A DNA stretch of 64,000 nt. It comes from Proteiniborus sp. MB09-C3. GTDB lineage: Bacteria > Bacillota > Clostridia > Tissierellales > Proteiniboraceae. The translations under genes were made by a program, and so were the position numbers. This document shows positions 1 to 8,312 of this stretch, piece after piece. How positions within the stretch are numbered: position 1 is the first letter of the stretch; the number at the start of each line of letters is the position of its first letter. Below the pieces are notes generated by a model that was given only the letters and a program-made list of their open reading frames with translations, had not been told where the DNA came from and made no database searches. The stretch covers positions 1,798,001 to 1,862,000 of the forward strand of contig NZ_CP127161.1 in NCBI RefSeq assembly GCF_030263895.1, read 5' to 3'.

Positions 1-1039
1 CAACTCCTAAAAATACTACATCATCTTGATTTTGATTATATTCATCATAAAGTGCTTGTATATCTGGCATTTCTTTTCTACAAGGAGGGCACCAAGTTGC
101 CCAGAAATTCAAAAATATTACCTTTCCTTTATAATCGGAAAGCGTGTGATTGCTGCCATATTGATCTGTCAATGTAAAGTCAAAGGCAGGTATAATCTTT
201 GGGTCAGAACTATTTTCATCTTCTGTCTGTTTATTATTATCGACGCTTGACGAATCTAAATCATCATTTAGGTCTTCTTGATGTGTACCGTTGCTTTCTG
301 TTGAAACGAAAGAATTTAAGTATCCTGAGATGCCGTTCATCCATCCTGTAAAGGTCATGATTCCCATGATAATGAGGATAACCCCTCCAGCTTTTACTGT
401 ATGCTTTAATAATTTTTGGTGTTTATCTAAAAAGTTTAGTGCTTGGGTAGTGAATAAACCTAATATCATGAAAGGTATAATAAATCCTATGGCATATAAA
501 AACACTAGTAAATTTCCCACAAGAGAGCTGCTGGCACTTGATGCTAATATTAGTACAGAAGAAAGGGCAGGGCCAACACAAGGAGTCCAAGCGAAGCTAA
601 ATGTAAATCCCATGATAAAAGCAACTAATGGATTAGTTTTCTTTTGACTTAAATTGTAATTAAATCTTCTGTCACGATGAAGAAAACTCAACTCAAATAC
701 ACCAAGCTGAAATAAACCTAAAACTATAATAAGTATTCCAGCTAAACGAGTAAACAACAACTGATTATTTTGAAAAAATGAGCCTACAGCAGTAAAAGAC
801 ATTCCTAAAATAAAGAATGCGAAGGATATTCCCAATACAAAGAATATAGTATGAAAAAGTACTTTTCTTCTATTATAGCTAATGCTCCCATCCTCTCCTA
901 TATCATCTGTATTTCCAGCTAAATATCCCATATAGATAGGAATTAACGGAATGATACAAGGTGAAAAGAAGGATAAAAAGCCTTCAAGAAATACGAGAAT
1001 AAAGCTGATACTATTTGTGGATATCAATGAATTAAACAT
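1..1039 (-). CDS. CcdA-type thiol transporter fused to TlpA/ResA-like thioredoxin (3' end cut by window)
   Basis: Reading the minus strand from an ATG at 1039 gives an open frame that runs off the window start (at least 346 codons). The N-terminal half is multi-pass membrane protein with the two CcdA/DsbD cysteine motifs, SPCIIP near residue 25 and TPCVGP near residue 145. After a Ser/Asp/Asn-rich linker a periplasm-type thioredoxin fold begins, with the redox motif WCPPC at bases 80-94 (residue about 316). CcdA passes electrons from cytoplasmic thioredoxin across the membrane; TlpA/ResA domains reduce extracytoplasmic thiols such as apocytochrome or spore-envelope disulfides. The fusion would put donor and acceptor in one chain. 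RBS GGGGAG precedes the start. The end of the thioredoxin domain is missing because of the window edge, not a mutation. Confidence 0.9.
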   Translation of the reverse strand, partial: MFNSLISTNSISFILVFLEGFLSFFSPCIIPLIPIYMGYLAGNTDDIGEDGSISYNRRKVLFHTIFFVLGISFAFFILGMSFTAVGSFFQNNQLLFTRLAGILIIVLGLFQLGVFELSFLHRDRRFNYNLSQKKTNPLVAFIMGFTFSFAWTPCVGPALSSVLILASSASSSLVGNLLVFLYAIGFIIPFMILGLFTTQALNFLDKHQKLLKHTVKAGGVILIIMGIMTFTGWMNGISGYLNSFVSTESNGTHQEDLNDDLDSSSVDNNKQTEDENSSDPKIIPAFDFTLTDQYGSNHTLSDYKGKVIFLNFWATWCPPCRKEMPDIQALYDEYNQNQDDVVFLGV

Positions 1040-1076
1040 AGAATCACTCCCCAACTATTTGCTTTATTTTATCATA

Positions 1077-1117
1077 GTAACTTTATATATTCAAGTAGGT
1101 TTATTATATAAAGTTAC
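1077..1117. promoter_or_regulatory. 13-bp perfect inverted repeat in ccdA promoter region
   Basis: GTAACTTTATATA at 1077-1089 is repeated as its exact reverse complement at 1105-1117. On the minus strand TTGAAT and TAAAAT boxes spaced 17 bp can be read for the CcdA gene, and one repeat arm lies in the spacer between them, which suits an operator. The related palindrome ACTTTATAAAGT is found at 2634-2645 ahead of the cation transporter. The regulator is not identified. Confidence 0.4.
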
Positions 1118-1257
1118 ATAAAAAATAAGACGAGCTGTGTTATAAATTATTTTAATAAGGAATGATTTTTCTATATCGTTTTATGATACAGAAGATCATT
1201 TTATTGTGGTATATTAATTATATAAGAGAATACTTTTTTTGTGAGGAGGATTGTTTC

Positions 1258-2478
1258 GTGAACAATGAAGCATATAAGAAATACGATTTTGAGACAGTTA
1301 TTGATAGGAAAAATACAGGATCAGCAAAATGGGAACAATTAAAGGAGTGGAATCCTAATGCCTCAGAGAGAGCTGTTCCATTTTCAGTTGCTGACATGGA
1401 ATTAAAGAGTCCGCCTGAGATAATAAAAGGGCTTCAAGAATATATTGGTTCAAGTATTTTGGGATATACTATACCTACGGAAGATTATTATGGTGCAGTA
1501 TGTGGATGGATGAAAAAAAAACATAATTGGGATATAAAGCAAGAATGGATTGTTAATACTCCTGGTGTAGTCACAGCCTTTTATGCTGGGATAAAGGCTT
1601 TCACTGAACCTGGAGATGGAGTAATAATCATGCCACCTGTTTATTTTCCATTTTATAGTGCAATAGAGCTAAATGATAGAAGCATAGTAAAAAACCCATT
1701 AATAAATGCAGGAACAAGGTACGAAATAGACTATGAAGATTTAGAAAAAAAAGCCAAGGATCCTAAAAATAAGGTTTTATTATTCTGTAGTCCTCATAAT
1801 CCTACTGGTAGAGTGTGGAGAAAAGAAGAATTAGAAAAAGTAGCAGATATATGCTTAAGAAATGATGTATTTATTATATCGGATGAGATTCATGGTGACA
1901 TTATTATGCCAGGCCATGAGCACACTGTATTTGCCACTATTTCTGATGAAGCTGCAAATAATATGATAGTTTGTACGGCACCAAGCAAAACCTTTAATAT
2001 AGCAGGCTTGCAAAACTCAAATATTATTATTCCAAATCAGCATATTAGGGAAAAGTATCAAAGGATTCTTGAGTCGAATGCTATAGGTCTAGTAAATATG
2101 GTTGGTATGAAAGCCTGTGAAATAGCTTATACGAAATGCGAAGATTGGCTTGAACAATTGTTGAAGTTAATACAATACAACCATTTAGAATTAAAGAAAT
2201 TTATTGAAGAAAATATTCCGCAAATTAAAGTATATGATCTTGAAGGTACTTATTTACAGTGGTTAGATTTTAATGCTTTTGGATTAAGTAATGAAGAACT
2301 AGAGGAATTAATGCATAAAGAAGCAGAACTGTTTTTTGATGAGGGATATATTTTTGGTGAAGAAGGCAATGGATTCGAACGATGGAATATTGCTTGCCCA
2401 ACTAAGGTTATGATGGAAGGCCTAAAGAGGTTGAAAAGTACATTGCCTTTATTTCAAGAGAGAATTGAGAAAATCTAG
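1258..2478 (+). CDS. patB: PatB/MalY-type PLP-dependent C-S lyase (cystathionine beta-lyase-like aminotransferase class I/II)
   Basis: Start set at GTG 1258 because GAGGAGG (1242-1248) lies just upstream; an ATG at 1162 in the same frame has no RBS and would add unrelated residues. The 406-aa product matches the usual PatB/MalY length. Visible fold-type I landmarks are SPHNPTGR at residues 178-185, SDEIHGD from 208, and the PLP lysine K244 in PSKTFN. Family members cleave cystathionine or cysteine conjugates to pyruvate, ammonia and a thiol, and some have regulatory roles. The gene is divergent from the CcdA gene and appears monocistronic. Distinction between cystathionine beta-lyase and a true aminotransferase cannot be made from sequence alone. 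Confidence 0.88.
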   Translation: MNNEAYKKYDFETVIDRKNTGSAKWEQLKEWNPNASERAVPFSVADMELKSPPEIIKGLQEYIGSSILGYTIPTEDYYGAVCGWMKKKHNWDIKQEWIVNTPGVVTAFYAGIKAFTEPGDGVIIMPPVYFPFYSAIELNDRSIVKNPLINAGTRYEIDYEDLEKKAKDPKNKVLLFCSPHNPTGRVWRKEELEKVADICLRNDVFIISDEIHGDIIMPGHEHTVFATISDEAANNMIVCTAPSKTFNIAGLQNSNIIIPNQHIREKYQRILESNAIGLVNMVGMKACEIAYTKCEDWLEQLLKLIQYNHLELKKFIEENIPQIKVYDLEGTYLQWLDFNAFGLSNEELEELMHKEAELFFDEGYIFGEEGNGFERWNIACPTKVMMEGLKRLKSTLPLFQERIEKI

Positions 2479-2536
2479 CATGAAAAAAGCTAGTAAATAT
2501 AGTAGACTTTAATAAAGGATATTAGGTATGAGTATA

Positions 2537-2570
2537 GGGGATGATTGCAAGCAGCATACAGATCGTCTCC
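2537..2570 (+). terminator. possible terminator after patB
   Basis: GGGGATGAT (2537-2545) can pair with ATCGTCTCC (2562-2570) allowing two G-U pairs, followed by a T-rich but interrupted tract. Weak. Confidence 0.3.
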
Positions 2571-2633
2571 TTATGTTATGCTTTATTTAAAGACTATTTT
2601 TAGACTGTTTAAGGAAATAATAAATAGAATGAT

Positions 2634-2645
2634 ACTTTATAAAGT
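2634..2645. promoter_or_regulatory. 12-bp palindrome ACTTTATAAAGT upstream of CDF gene
   Basis: Perfect palindrome 39 bp before the TTG start; a further TATACTTTATGG half-copy follows at 2655-2666. It resembles the inverted-repeat arms at 1077-1117, so a shared repressor is possible but unproven. Confidence 0.3.
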
Positions 2646-2683
2646 TATTTACATTATACTTTATGGCTAATAGGGGTGAAGCT

Positions 2684-3859
2684 TTGACAAATTTGTTAAT
2701 TAAGCTATTCGTAAAAGATCATCAAAATACTTCTAATTTTCGTGTACGTGAACGTTATGGTAAGCTTGCTAGCATTATGGGAATTGCCTCCAATTTGCTG
2801 CTTTTTATTATTAAGATCATTGCAGGAATTCTTTTTAACAGCATTTCCATAATTGCGGATGCTATAAATAACCTTTCCGATTCAGGATCTTCACTTATAA
2901 CACTAATTGGATTTAAGATTTCTGGTAAGCCAGCAGATGCAAATCATCCTTATGGCCATGAGCGTATGGAATATATTTCTGGATTGATTGTATCCTTTAT
3001 TATATTAATTTTAGGATTACAGCTTGTTAGAAGCTCTATAAGCAAAATAATCAATCCACAGGCAACTAAATTCAGCATGATTTCTGTATTTATATTAATC
3101 ATATCTATTATTATAAAACTCTGGCAAAGTATGTTTTATAGGAAAATAGGGAAAGCAATAAATTCTACAACTCTTATAGCAACATCTATTGATAGTCGAA
3201 ATGATATTCTTTCAACATCTGCTGTATTGATTGCAACAGTTATCACTTATTTAACTAGATTTAATTTGGACGGCTACATGGGTGCTGTAGTTGCTTTGTT
3301 TATTATAGTATCTGGCACTAGCCTAGTTAAAGAAACTATAAGCCCGCTTCTTGGTACGGCACCTACAAAGGAATTGGTTGACAGCATATATGAAAAAATT
3401 CTAAGCTATGAAGGTATTATAGGACTCCACGACTTGACAGTACATAGCTATGGGGCAGGACAATGCTTTGCAACTGTCCATTGTGAGGTATCTGCTGAAA
3501 ATGATATTATGGTTAGCCACGATATTATTGATAATATTGAGCGCGATTTTTTAAAAGAGAAGGGTATTAATTTAGTTATTCATCTTGATCCTGTTGTCAT
3601 TAATGATCCTAAAACCAATAAATTAAAAGCTGAAGTAGAAAATACACTTAAAAATTTATCACCAGAAATAAGTATGCATGATTTTCGCGTTGTATGGGGT
3701 GTGAGTCATTCTAATCTAATTTTTGATGTGGTGGTTCCTTTTGATTTTCAGTGGAGCGATGATGAACTGATTAAACTTATTTCTGATAGAATTTATGATT
3801 TCGATGCTAATTATCACTCGGTAATTACTGTTGATCATGACTATATACCTAATAACTGA
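2684..3859 (+). CDS. Cation diffusion facilitator (CDF) family transporter
   Basis: TTG at 2684 is preferred as start because AGGGGTG at 2672-2678 precedes it; the in-frame ATG at 2663 lacks an RBS. The 391-aa product has about six membrane segments in its first 220 residues, with the metal-site signature of CDF proteins: ADAINNLSD in TM2, HPYGHERME after TM2, and SIDSRND in TM5. The C-terminal part is cytoplasmic. These proteins exchange protons for Zn2+, Mn2+, Fe2+ or Cd2+ to export metal. The C-terminal extension (about residues 290-391) is longer than in minimal CDFs and looks like a second soluble copy of the dimerisation fold. Substrate cannot be assigned here. Confidence 0.88.
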   Translation: MTNLLIKLFVKDHQNTSNFRVRERYGKLASIMGIASNLLLFIIKIIAGILFNSISIIADAINNLSDSGSSLITLIGFKISGKPADANHPYGHERMEYISGLIVSFIILILGLQLVRSSISKIINPQATKFSMISVFILIISIIIKLWQSMFYRKIGKAINSTTLIATSIDSRNDILSTSAVLIATVITYLTRFNLDGYMGAVVALFIIVSGTSLVKETISPLLGTAPTKELVDSIYEKILSYEGIIGLHDLTVHSYGAGQCFATVHCEVSAENDIMVSHDIIDNIERDFLKEKGINLVIHLDPVVINDPKTNKLKAEVENTLKNLSPEISMHDFRVVWGVSHSNLIFDVVVPFDFQWSDDELIKLISDRIYDFDANYHSVITVDHDYIPNN

Positions 3860-3900
3860 TAATAATATGAAAACCGATATATCTAGTGTCATAAAGCAAA

Positions 3901-3945
3901 CCTGTTATATCTGTTGCTGCAAACACATATAACAGGCTTGTTTTA
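3901..3945 (+). terminator. Terminator of CDF gene
   Basis: 10-bp perfect stem CCTGTTATAT (3901-3910) / ATATAACAGG (3927-3936) followed by CTTGTTTT. Confidence 0.7.
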
Positions 3946-4047
3946 TCAAACTTTATGGGTTAATAAGAAGCAGTTAACCATTCTTCTCTCTTTTAAGGAA
4001 ATACTCTTAAAGGAAAAAGTTAAATAGATACTTTTAAATTGATTTTT

Positions 4048-4893
4048 CTAGAATAAGGGGTGTTTTTTTCTTGGGATATTTTTTATCTCTAAGTCACCTG
4101 AAGATACTAATACTATTCCACTATCATGATTAAATTCTAGTTTTTTAGAACTGATTACCATTTGAAGCTTTTGTTCACATCCAGTATCCCATATTGTAAG
4201 GGTAAAAGAAACGGTACATTGGGAAATATTATTCTCTGTTTCTTTTATTGACATTACTCCCTGACCCTTCATGATTAACATATTGAAATCATGGCTAGTA
4301 TTGCATGGTCTCGTTTTATTGGTGCAGGTAACTTCTATACTTTCTGGAATAGCCATCATAATGACTAAATTAGGTCTACAAGTTCCTTCCTGTTTTTTAG
4401 ATAATATATATTCTAGTGAAAAAGATACATTATTCTCTGAATCCACACATACACTGGACTCAACCGAAGCCGTGAAGCCATAAAAAGCATCTGTCTTATT
4501 GATGATGTATCCACTTCCACAGCCTATAAGTGCACAAGGTGGATGACAGCTAGGTGGCTGAGGACAAGGTGAAGGCTTATGCTTGCATGAGCACTCTTTT
4601 TTTTCTTCGCTTAAAATCATAACACTTTCTAGTTTTTCTTGAAGCAGCATTTGTAGTTTGGTCACATCCCGAATGATTCTGTCTATTCCTTGGTTAATAT
4701 CTTTGATGTCATGAATTGATGCAGATCTACTTATCTCAGACTTCAATACGTATTGTATTTTTTCCCCTTCCGCATTAATGATATGAGCAAGCCCCATTTC
4801 CTCCATTGCTATGGAGGCTATTAGCATGTTAAGGGCATCTTCTCTGCTAATATCAATGATTGGAGTTATGTTTGGAATAGTGGGCAACGACAT
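4048..4893 (-). CDS. Spore-surface-type protein sharing the N-terminal domain of the neighbouring collagen-like proteins
   Basis: 281 aa, RBS AAGGAGG before ATG 4893. Residues 1-50 (MSLPTIPNI..., then SIAMEEMGLAHI and NAEGEKIQYV) are clearly homologous to the start of the two collagen-like proteins encoded at 36910-38693, so this is a third family member. It has no Gly-X-X stretch; instead residues about 100-120 are Cys/Pro/His-rich (CSCKHKPSPCPQPPSC), followed by a beta-rich domain with several further cysteines. The cysteines suggest disulfide crosslinking, as in coat or exosporium proteins. Before ICE insertion it was directly downstream of the interrupted collagen-like gene on the same strand. 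Function is inferred from the shared domain and locus only; the C-terminal domain is not recognised. Confidence 0.65.
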   Translation of the reverse strand: MSLPTIPNITPIIDISREDALNMLIASIAMEEMGLAHIINAEGEKIQYVLKSEISRSASIHDIKDINQGIDRIIRDVTKLQMLLQEKLESVMILSEEKKECSCKHKPSPCPQPPSCHPPCALIGCGSGYIINKTDAFYGFTASVESSVCVDSENNVSFSLEYILSKKQEGTCRPNLVIMMAIPESIEVTCTNKTRPCNTSHDFNMLIMKGQGVMSIKETENNISQCTVSFTLTIWDTGCEQKLQMVISSKKLEFNHDSGIVLVSSGDLEIKNIPRKKHPLF

Positions 4894-4990
4894 TTTTTAT
4901 CCTCCTTAAACAATATTATGTAAGCTTTTTGCATTTTGGTTATTACTTGCTCATATTAATTTTACTTATTATGAATTATATAAGGAGAAT

Positions 4991-5016
4991 AAGGCTGCAC
5001 TACAATTGGCAGCCTT
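4991..5016 (-). terminator. Terminator of the interrupted collagen-like gene
   Basis: AAGGCTGC (4991-4998) pairs with GCAGCCTT (5009-5016); on the minus strand a T-rich tract follows. It lies between the collagen-like C-terminal fragment and the gene ending at 4048. Confidence 0.5.
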
Positions 5017-5051
5017 TATCCTTAATTTCCTGCATTTGAAATGTATCAAAT

Positions 5052-5537
5052 TTAACTGAGTCGAATTATCATTAGAGAAGCACCTGCTGCTCCATTTAAT
5101 AAAACTGCAGTTACGATAAGACCAAACAATTGCAGTGAGATAGTTGAATTTGCTGCTAGGTCAATTACAATTTCATTTGAAAAATTTGATAAGGATAATC
5201 CTGATGAAATTGTAGAAGCTGTATTAGGAGATCCATTTATAAAGAGCCTAGAACCTGCTCCTAGAGCAGCTGTAGTATTAATATGATAAGAAATACGATA
5301 TCTGCCAGCTGTATTAATTGTGAAAACGGTATTAGCTCCATTGACCGAAATATCTGGAGAAAGCAATTGTGCGTTTGGAAGAGCAACTGAAACTCCTCCG
5401 AGTGCAACCAAATAACTTGAACCACTTGTATTTGCTGCAAAACCAGCTGTTATTGTGGGATTTGGACCTAAAGCGCCAGTAGCACCAGTAGGGCCAGTGG
5501 GACCAGTAGCACCCGTAGCACCAGTAGGGCCAGTGGC
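5052..5537 (-). pseudogene. C-terminal fragment of a BclA-like collagen-repeat protein, separated from its start by the ICE
   Basis: From 5537 down to the stop at 5052 the minus strand reads Gly-X-Thr triplets (about 20 residues of GPT/GAT) followed by a C-terminal domain that parallels, almost residue for residue, the end of the intact paralogue at 37581-38693 (both contain [24 protein letters not shown] and end [12 protein letters not shown]). The matching N-terminal part lies at 36910-37542 in the same frame, so the ICE split one gene. The fragment has no good start: a TTG at 5411 would begin inside the domain without an RBS. The C-terminal domain resembles the C1q/TNF-like beta-sandwich used by BclA-type exosporium filaments (inference from pattern). 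Confidence 0.88.
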
Positions 5538-5557
5538 GGCATGTATTTTATGACAAC
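5526..5557. other. attL: left ICE attachment site
   Basis: Collagen-type 9-bp repeats end at 5535; a GC dinucleotide (5536-5537) follows; the element-side arm TGTATTTTATGACAAC occupies 5542-5557. This arm is the reverse complement, with one mismatch, of 36888-36903 at the other end. The distance from each arm to its GC is the same (4 nt), the symmetry expected for a large-serine-recombinase site. Confidence 0.75.
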
Positions 5558-5596
5558 GTTGTGTAAATTAAAATGAGAATGGATAAAGCCGCTTGT

Positions 5597-7279
5597 TTAG
5601 CCGACTTTGTTATTCTCTACAACGGTTAGTTCTTTTCTGTTGTTTTCGATAAACTCCACTATGCGGCGGTGTTGGTCTGCAAAGTTAAAGTCTATCGTTA
5701 CGTCGCCGCCCTCGTGGATATGGATAACTTTGATTAGCTCTGCAACAATACCCCGGTCAAGGCTGCATATGTTCTTGTACTTGCGGAAAGCCTCAAAGTA
5801 AGGATTATCAGAAGTTACCCCCTGCGCCATATCCTTATTTTCTTCTTCAAGGTTGGCTATATCCTGCTTTAGCTGCTGTTCCTTTTCCTCAAACTCTTTT
5901 TTCATGCGGTGGTATTCCTCACGGGTAATATCGCCGTTTTTCCAATCCACATAAAGCCCTGTGCTGATACCCGAAATCTTTTCAAGCTCCTGTTTCCGCA
6001 GCTTGATAGAAGCGGTCAGCCGTTTGGAAACGGTGCGGGGGGCGGGAGCATTGTTTATGTCGTTGATAAGCTCTGCCATGCCGTCAATCAGTGCAATTTG
6101 CTTTTGAATGGTTTCCAGAACAATACTTTCGAGCTTATCATTTCTAATGGAGTGTCGGGTACATAATCCCGTCGTGTTATTTGTTCTGCAAGCATAGTAC
6201 ACAAGATTTTTTGATGTTCTGCGTCCCATTGATTTTCCGCAATCGGCACAACGTAGGAAACCGGAAAAGGTGTATAGCTGCCCGGACTGTGGAGCGGTTC
6301 GCGTGTCCCTCTGCATTAGCCCCTGTGCTTTATCAAAGGTTTCTTTGTCAATAATCGGTTCGTGGGTGTTCTCAACAATAAACCATTCGCTTTCAGGTGT
6401 GTTAATCCTTTTATGCACCTTATAGCTCTTTACTTTCTGCTTTCCCTGCACCATATGACCTAAGTACATTTGATTGGTAAGAATAGCGGTAATGCTGCGG
6501 GCAGACCATAGCGGTTCATTGTTCACAATGGCGGGGTTATGGTACTTCATGCCGTTTTGCCGCTTATAAGCAGCGGGGCAAAGGGTTCCCATGCCAATTA
6601 GCTTTTTCACAATCCCGTTTTTGCTCATTCCGTCCCGAACAAACCAGTGAAAAATATCCTGCACAATCGGGGCGGTTTCATTATCCACAATTAAGCAATG
6701 TTTGTCGTCAGGGTCTTTTAAGTAACCATATGGTGCAAAGGCTCCGATAAACTCACCCTTTTTGCGCTTCATGTTAAAGGTTCCTCGGACTTTGATTGAG
6801 GTTTCCCGGCAGTGGTTTTCATTGTACATACTCTGGATAGAAACGCCCATTTCGTACACTTCATCAGGGTTTTTATAACTATCCAGTTTAGGAAGCTCCA
6901 AAGAGATAAACCGTACATCTTTTACAACAAACAGATGTTGCAGATACTTTTTGCACTCCCAGTCGTTACGGCTCAAACGCGACAAGTCTTTGACTATGAC
7001 ACAATTTACAATGCCCTTGTCAATATCTTCAAGCATACGCTGAAAGTTTTCCCGGTCGCTGTCTGTGCCAGTGCAGCCATCGTCAATATAGATATCCACA
7101 AGCTGCATTTCTTCCTCAAGCATGAGGTTTTCCAAATACTCTTTTAATCGTTGACGTTGGTTTTTTACGCTGTAACTTTCGTCGTTTCCGTCCTCTCTGG
7201 ATAGCCGGATATACAAAGCCACTTTCCATAGAGCGAGGATTTGTTTGGTTTTATCAAGGCTTTTTCTTACACGAGCCAT
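5597..7279 (-). CDS. Large serine recombinase (TndX/TnpX-like ICE integrase)
   Basis: 560 aa with RBS GGGAGG before ATG 7279. The N-terminal resolvase domain has the catalytic serine at about residue 27 in YIRLSRED and the Arg/Asp motifs CVIVKDLSRLSRN. A recombinase domain follows, then a zinc ribbon near residues 345-375 (CADCGKSMG ... YYACR ... GLCTRHSI) and a coiled coil (about 430-480), the arrangement of Tn5397 TndX and Tn4451 TnpX. It would cut and exchange strands at a central dinucleotide; the flanks support GC as that dinucleotide. It sits at the extreme left end, 60 bp from attL, reading toward the end. This class needs no host factors for integration but usually needs an accessory protein for directionality. 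Confidence 0.95.
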   Translation of the reverse strand: MARVRKSLDKTKQILALWKVALYIRLSREDGNDESYSVKNQRQRLKEYLENLMLEEEMQLVDIYIDDGCTGTDSDRENFQRMLEDIDKGIVNCVIVKDLSRLSRNDWECKKYLQHLFVVKDVRFISLELPKLDSYKNPDEVYEMGVSIQSMYNENHCRETSIKVRGTFNMKRKKGEFIGAFAPYGYLKDPDDKHCLIVDNETAPIVQDIFHWFVRDGMSKNGIVKKLIGMGTLCPAAYKRQNGMKYHNPAIVNNEPLWSARSITAILTNQMYLGHMVQGKQKVKSYKVHKRINTPESEWFIVENTHEPIIDKETFDKAQGLMQRDTRTAPQSGQLYTFSGFLRCADCGKSMGRRTSKNLVYYACRTNNTTGLCTRHSIRNDKLESIVLETIQKQIALIDGMAELINDINNAPAPRTVSKRLTASIKLRKQELEKISGISTGLYVDWKNGDITREEYHRMKKEFEEKEQQLKQDIANLEEENKDMAQGVTSDNPYFEAFRKYKNICSLDRGIVAELIKVIHIHEGGDVTIDFNFADQHRRIVEFIENNRKELTVVENNKVG

Positions 7280-7366
7280 TATACCTCCCGTCCTCTATAA
7301 TCACATTATAATTATACCATAGTTGAGCTAAAAAGTCACTGTGTATGATGTGTAAGTTCCTATTAT

Positions 7367-7627
7367 TTAGACTTTTTTTAAGCTGATAAAAAAGTCTTTC
7401 AGCTTGTTTTTTAGCTCGTCACCCGCAGGCTCAAACCTTACACGAACAGCACTGTCACCGAACAAAAAGCAATAAGGGTTTTTCACCTGCTCTAAATAAT
7501 TTATCATTCTCTGTTCCGGGGGCAGGTTCGTATCAATCTTGATTCCACGAATATCCACAAGCCCGGTTTTATCTATCTTTTCTATTCCTGACTGGCTCAT
7601 TTCGTCCAGTTGTTTTACTGTCAACAT
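7367..7627 (-). CDS. DUF6870-like small ICE protein
   Basis: 86 aa, strong RBS AAAGGAGGGGG before ATG 7627. Contains IDTNLPPEQRMINYLEQVKNPYCF and a cysteine in NPYCFLFGD; this pattern fits small conserved proteins found beside recombinases in Tn916-like elements (DUF6870; recalled from memory, not searched). Located between the leader RNA at 7691-7823 and the recombinase, so both are probably expressed from the same transcript. Function unknown; a recombination directionality or accessory role is a reasonable guess because of the position. Confidence 0.65.
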   Translation of the reverse strand: MLTVKQLDEMSQSGIEKIDKTGLVDIRGIKIDTNLPPEQRMINYLEQVKNPYCFLFGDSAVRVRFEPAGDELKNKLKDFFISLKKV

Positions 7628-7690
7628 TTGTTCCCCCTCCTTTTAGGTATTCCATACAGCATATGCAAAACCGCTTGTACGGTATGTTGT

Positions 7691-7823
7691 CAAAAAAAGA
7701 GGCTTTAATCGGACGGTTTTAGCAAAACCTCACGGGAATTTCACCCCTGCATGGTTCTCATGCAGCCCTACCCATTGCCTGCGACGCTTTAAACGCTCGG
7801 ACTATGGCTATAAGGGAGTATCA
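7691..7823 (-). ncRNA. Structured leader RNA / putative attenuator upstream of the DUF6870-recombinase genes
   Basis: On the minus strand a consensus TATAAT lies at 7828-7823 (no good -35 seen). Downstream come three consecutive hairpins: CTGCATG/CATGCAG (7747-7765, 7-bp stem), GGG/CCC (7734-7746) and GGTTTT/AAAACC (7715-7729), then a U-run at 7698-7692. The segment GAGGTTTT can pair either locally with AAAACC or with AAAGCCTC directly before the U-run, so an anti-terminator/terminator choice is possible. It matches no riboswitch class I know. Sequence reading only; structure not computed. Confidence 0.5.
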
Positions 7824-8060
7824 TTATACCTTTTTGCGTGTTGTCGCCCGCAAGCCGCTACACTTGCATTGAGTTGTGATGTTGTTCGCTCTCTCTGAAA
7901 TAAAGGTCATGGCGCACCCAACCTGTGGCTCGGCACAAAAAGAACGTATCCGATTTGCCTTATGATGCGTTGGTGTTTTCTTCCGACGCTTTCTTTGTCA
8001 AGGAGCAAAAGCAGGGTAAGGTTTTACACTCTGCGGAAAGGGGGGCGCAGGGTGCTTAAC

Positions 8061-8312
8061 TCAAACCTTGAATGAAAGGACAGCCCGCATGAGCTTTGAC
8101 CGCAAGCGGTCCCGTATGTCCTCATCTATGCCGTAGTAGGTATTGCCGCGCTCGTCGCGGAGCTTTCGCATAGACAGGCTGGCTATGTAGCTTTCGTACT
8201 TCTGTACGACAATTTTCATAGCTTCCGGGTCGCCCTTTGTTGCGGCTATGATTACCGGGTAGGGTAACAAGCCGCGTTCGTCTTGTTCGGTGTTACCAAT
8301 CATTTCAATCAT
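8061..8312 (-). CDS. HTH-domain protein of the Tn916 Orf8 type
   Basis: 83 aa; GGAGG ends 9 nt before ATG 8312, which overlaps the end of the upstream sigma-like gene (stop at 8305), indicating translational coupling. Acidic and helical, with PYPVIIAATKGDPEAMKIVV and DEDIRDRLRSKLMRAVLSF. The same pattern recurs in the ICE protein at 15358-15609 (DYDTIQAAVAGKAWAV ... LVLKLIEAIPQF), so these are paralogues. In Tn916 the equivalent pair (orf7 sigma-like, orf8 HTH) activates conjugation genes after excision; an analogous role is inferred. The product may act with the sigma-like protein as a split sigma factor. Confidence 0.75.
   Translation of the reverse strand: MIEMIGNTEQDERGLLPYPVIIAATKGDPEAMKIVVQKYESYIASLSMRKLRDERGNTYYGIDEDIRDRLRSKLMRAVLSFKV

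Noticed and set aside
7691-7823. Cobalamin riboswitch or group II intron remnant
   Set aside because: GGGTGAAATTCCC looks superficially similar, but neither the B12 box nor a domain V is present.
7824-7910. 28-codon frame inside the ICE leader region
   Set aside because: No convincing RBS; kept only as a possible leader peptide in the leader-RNA finding.
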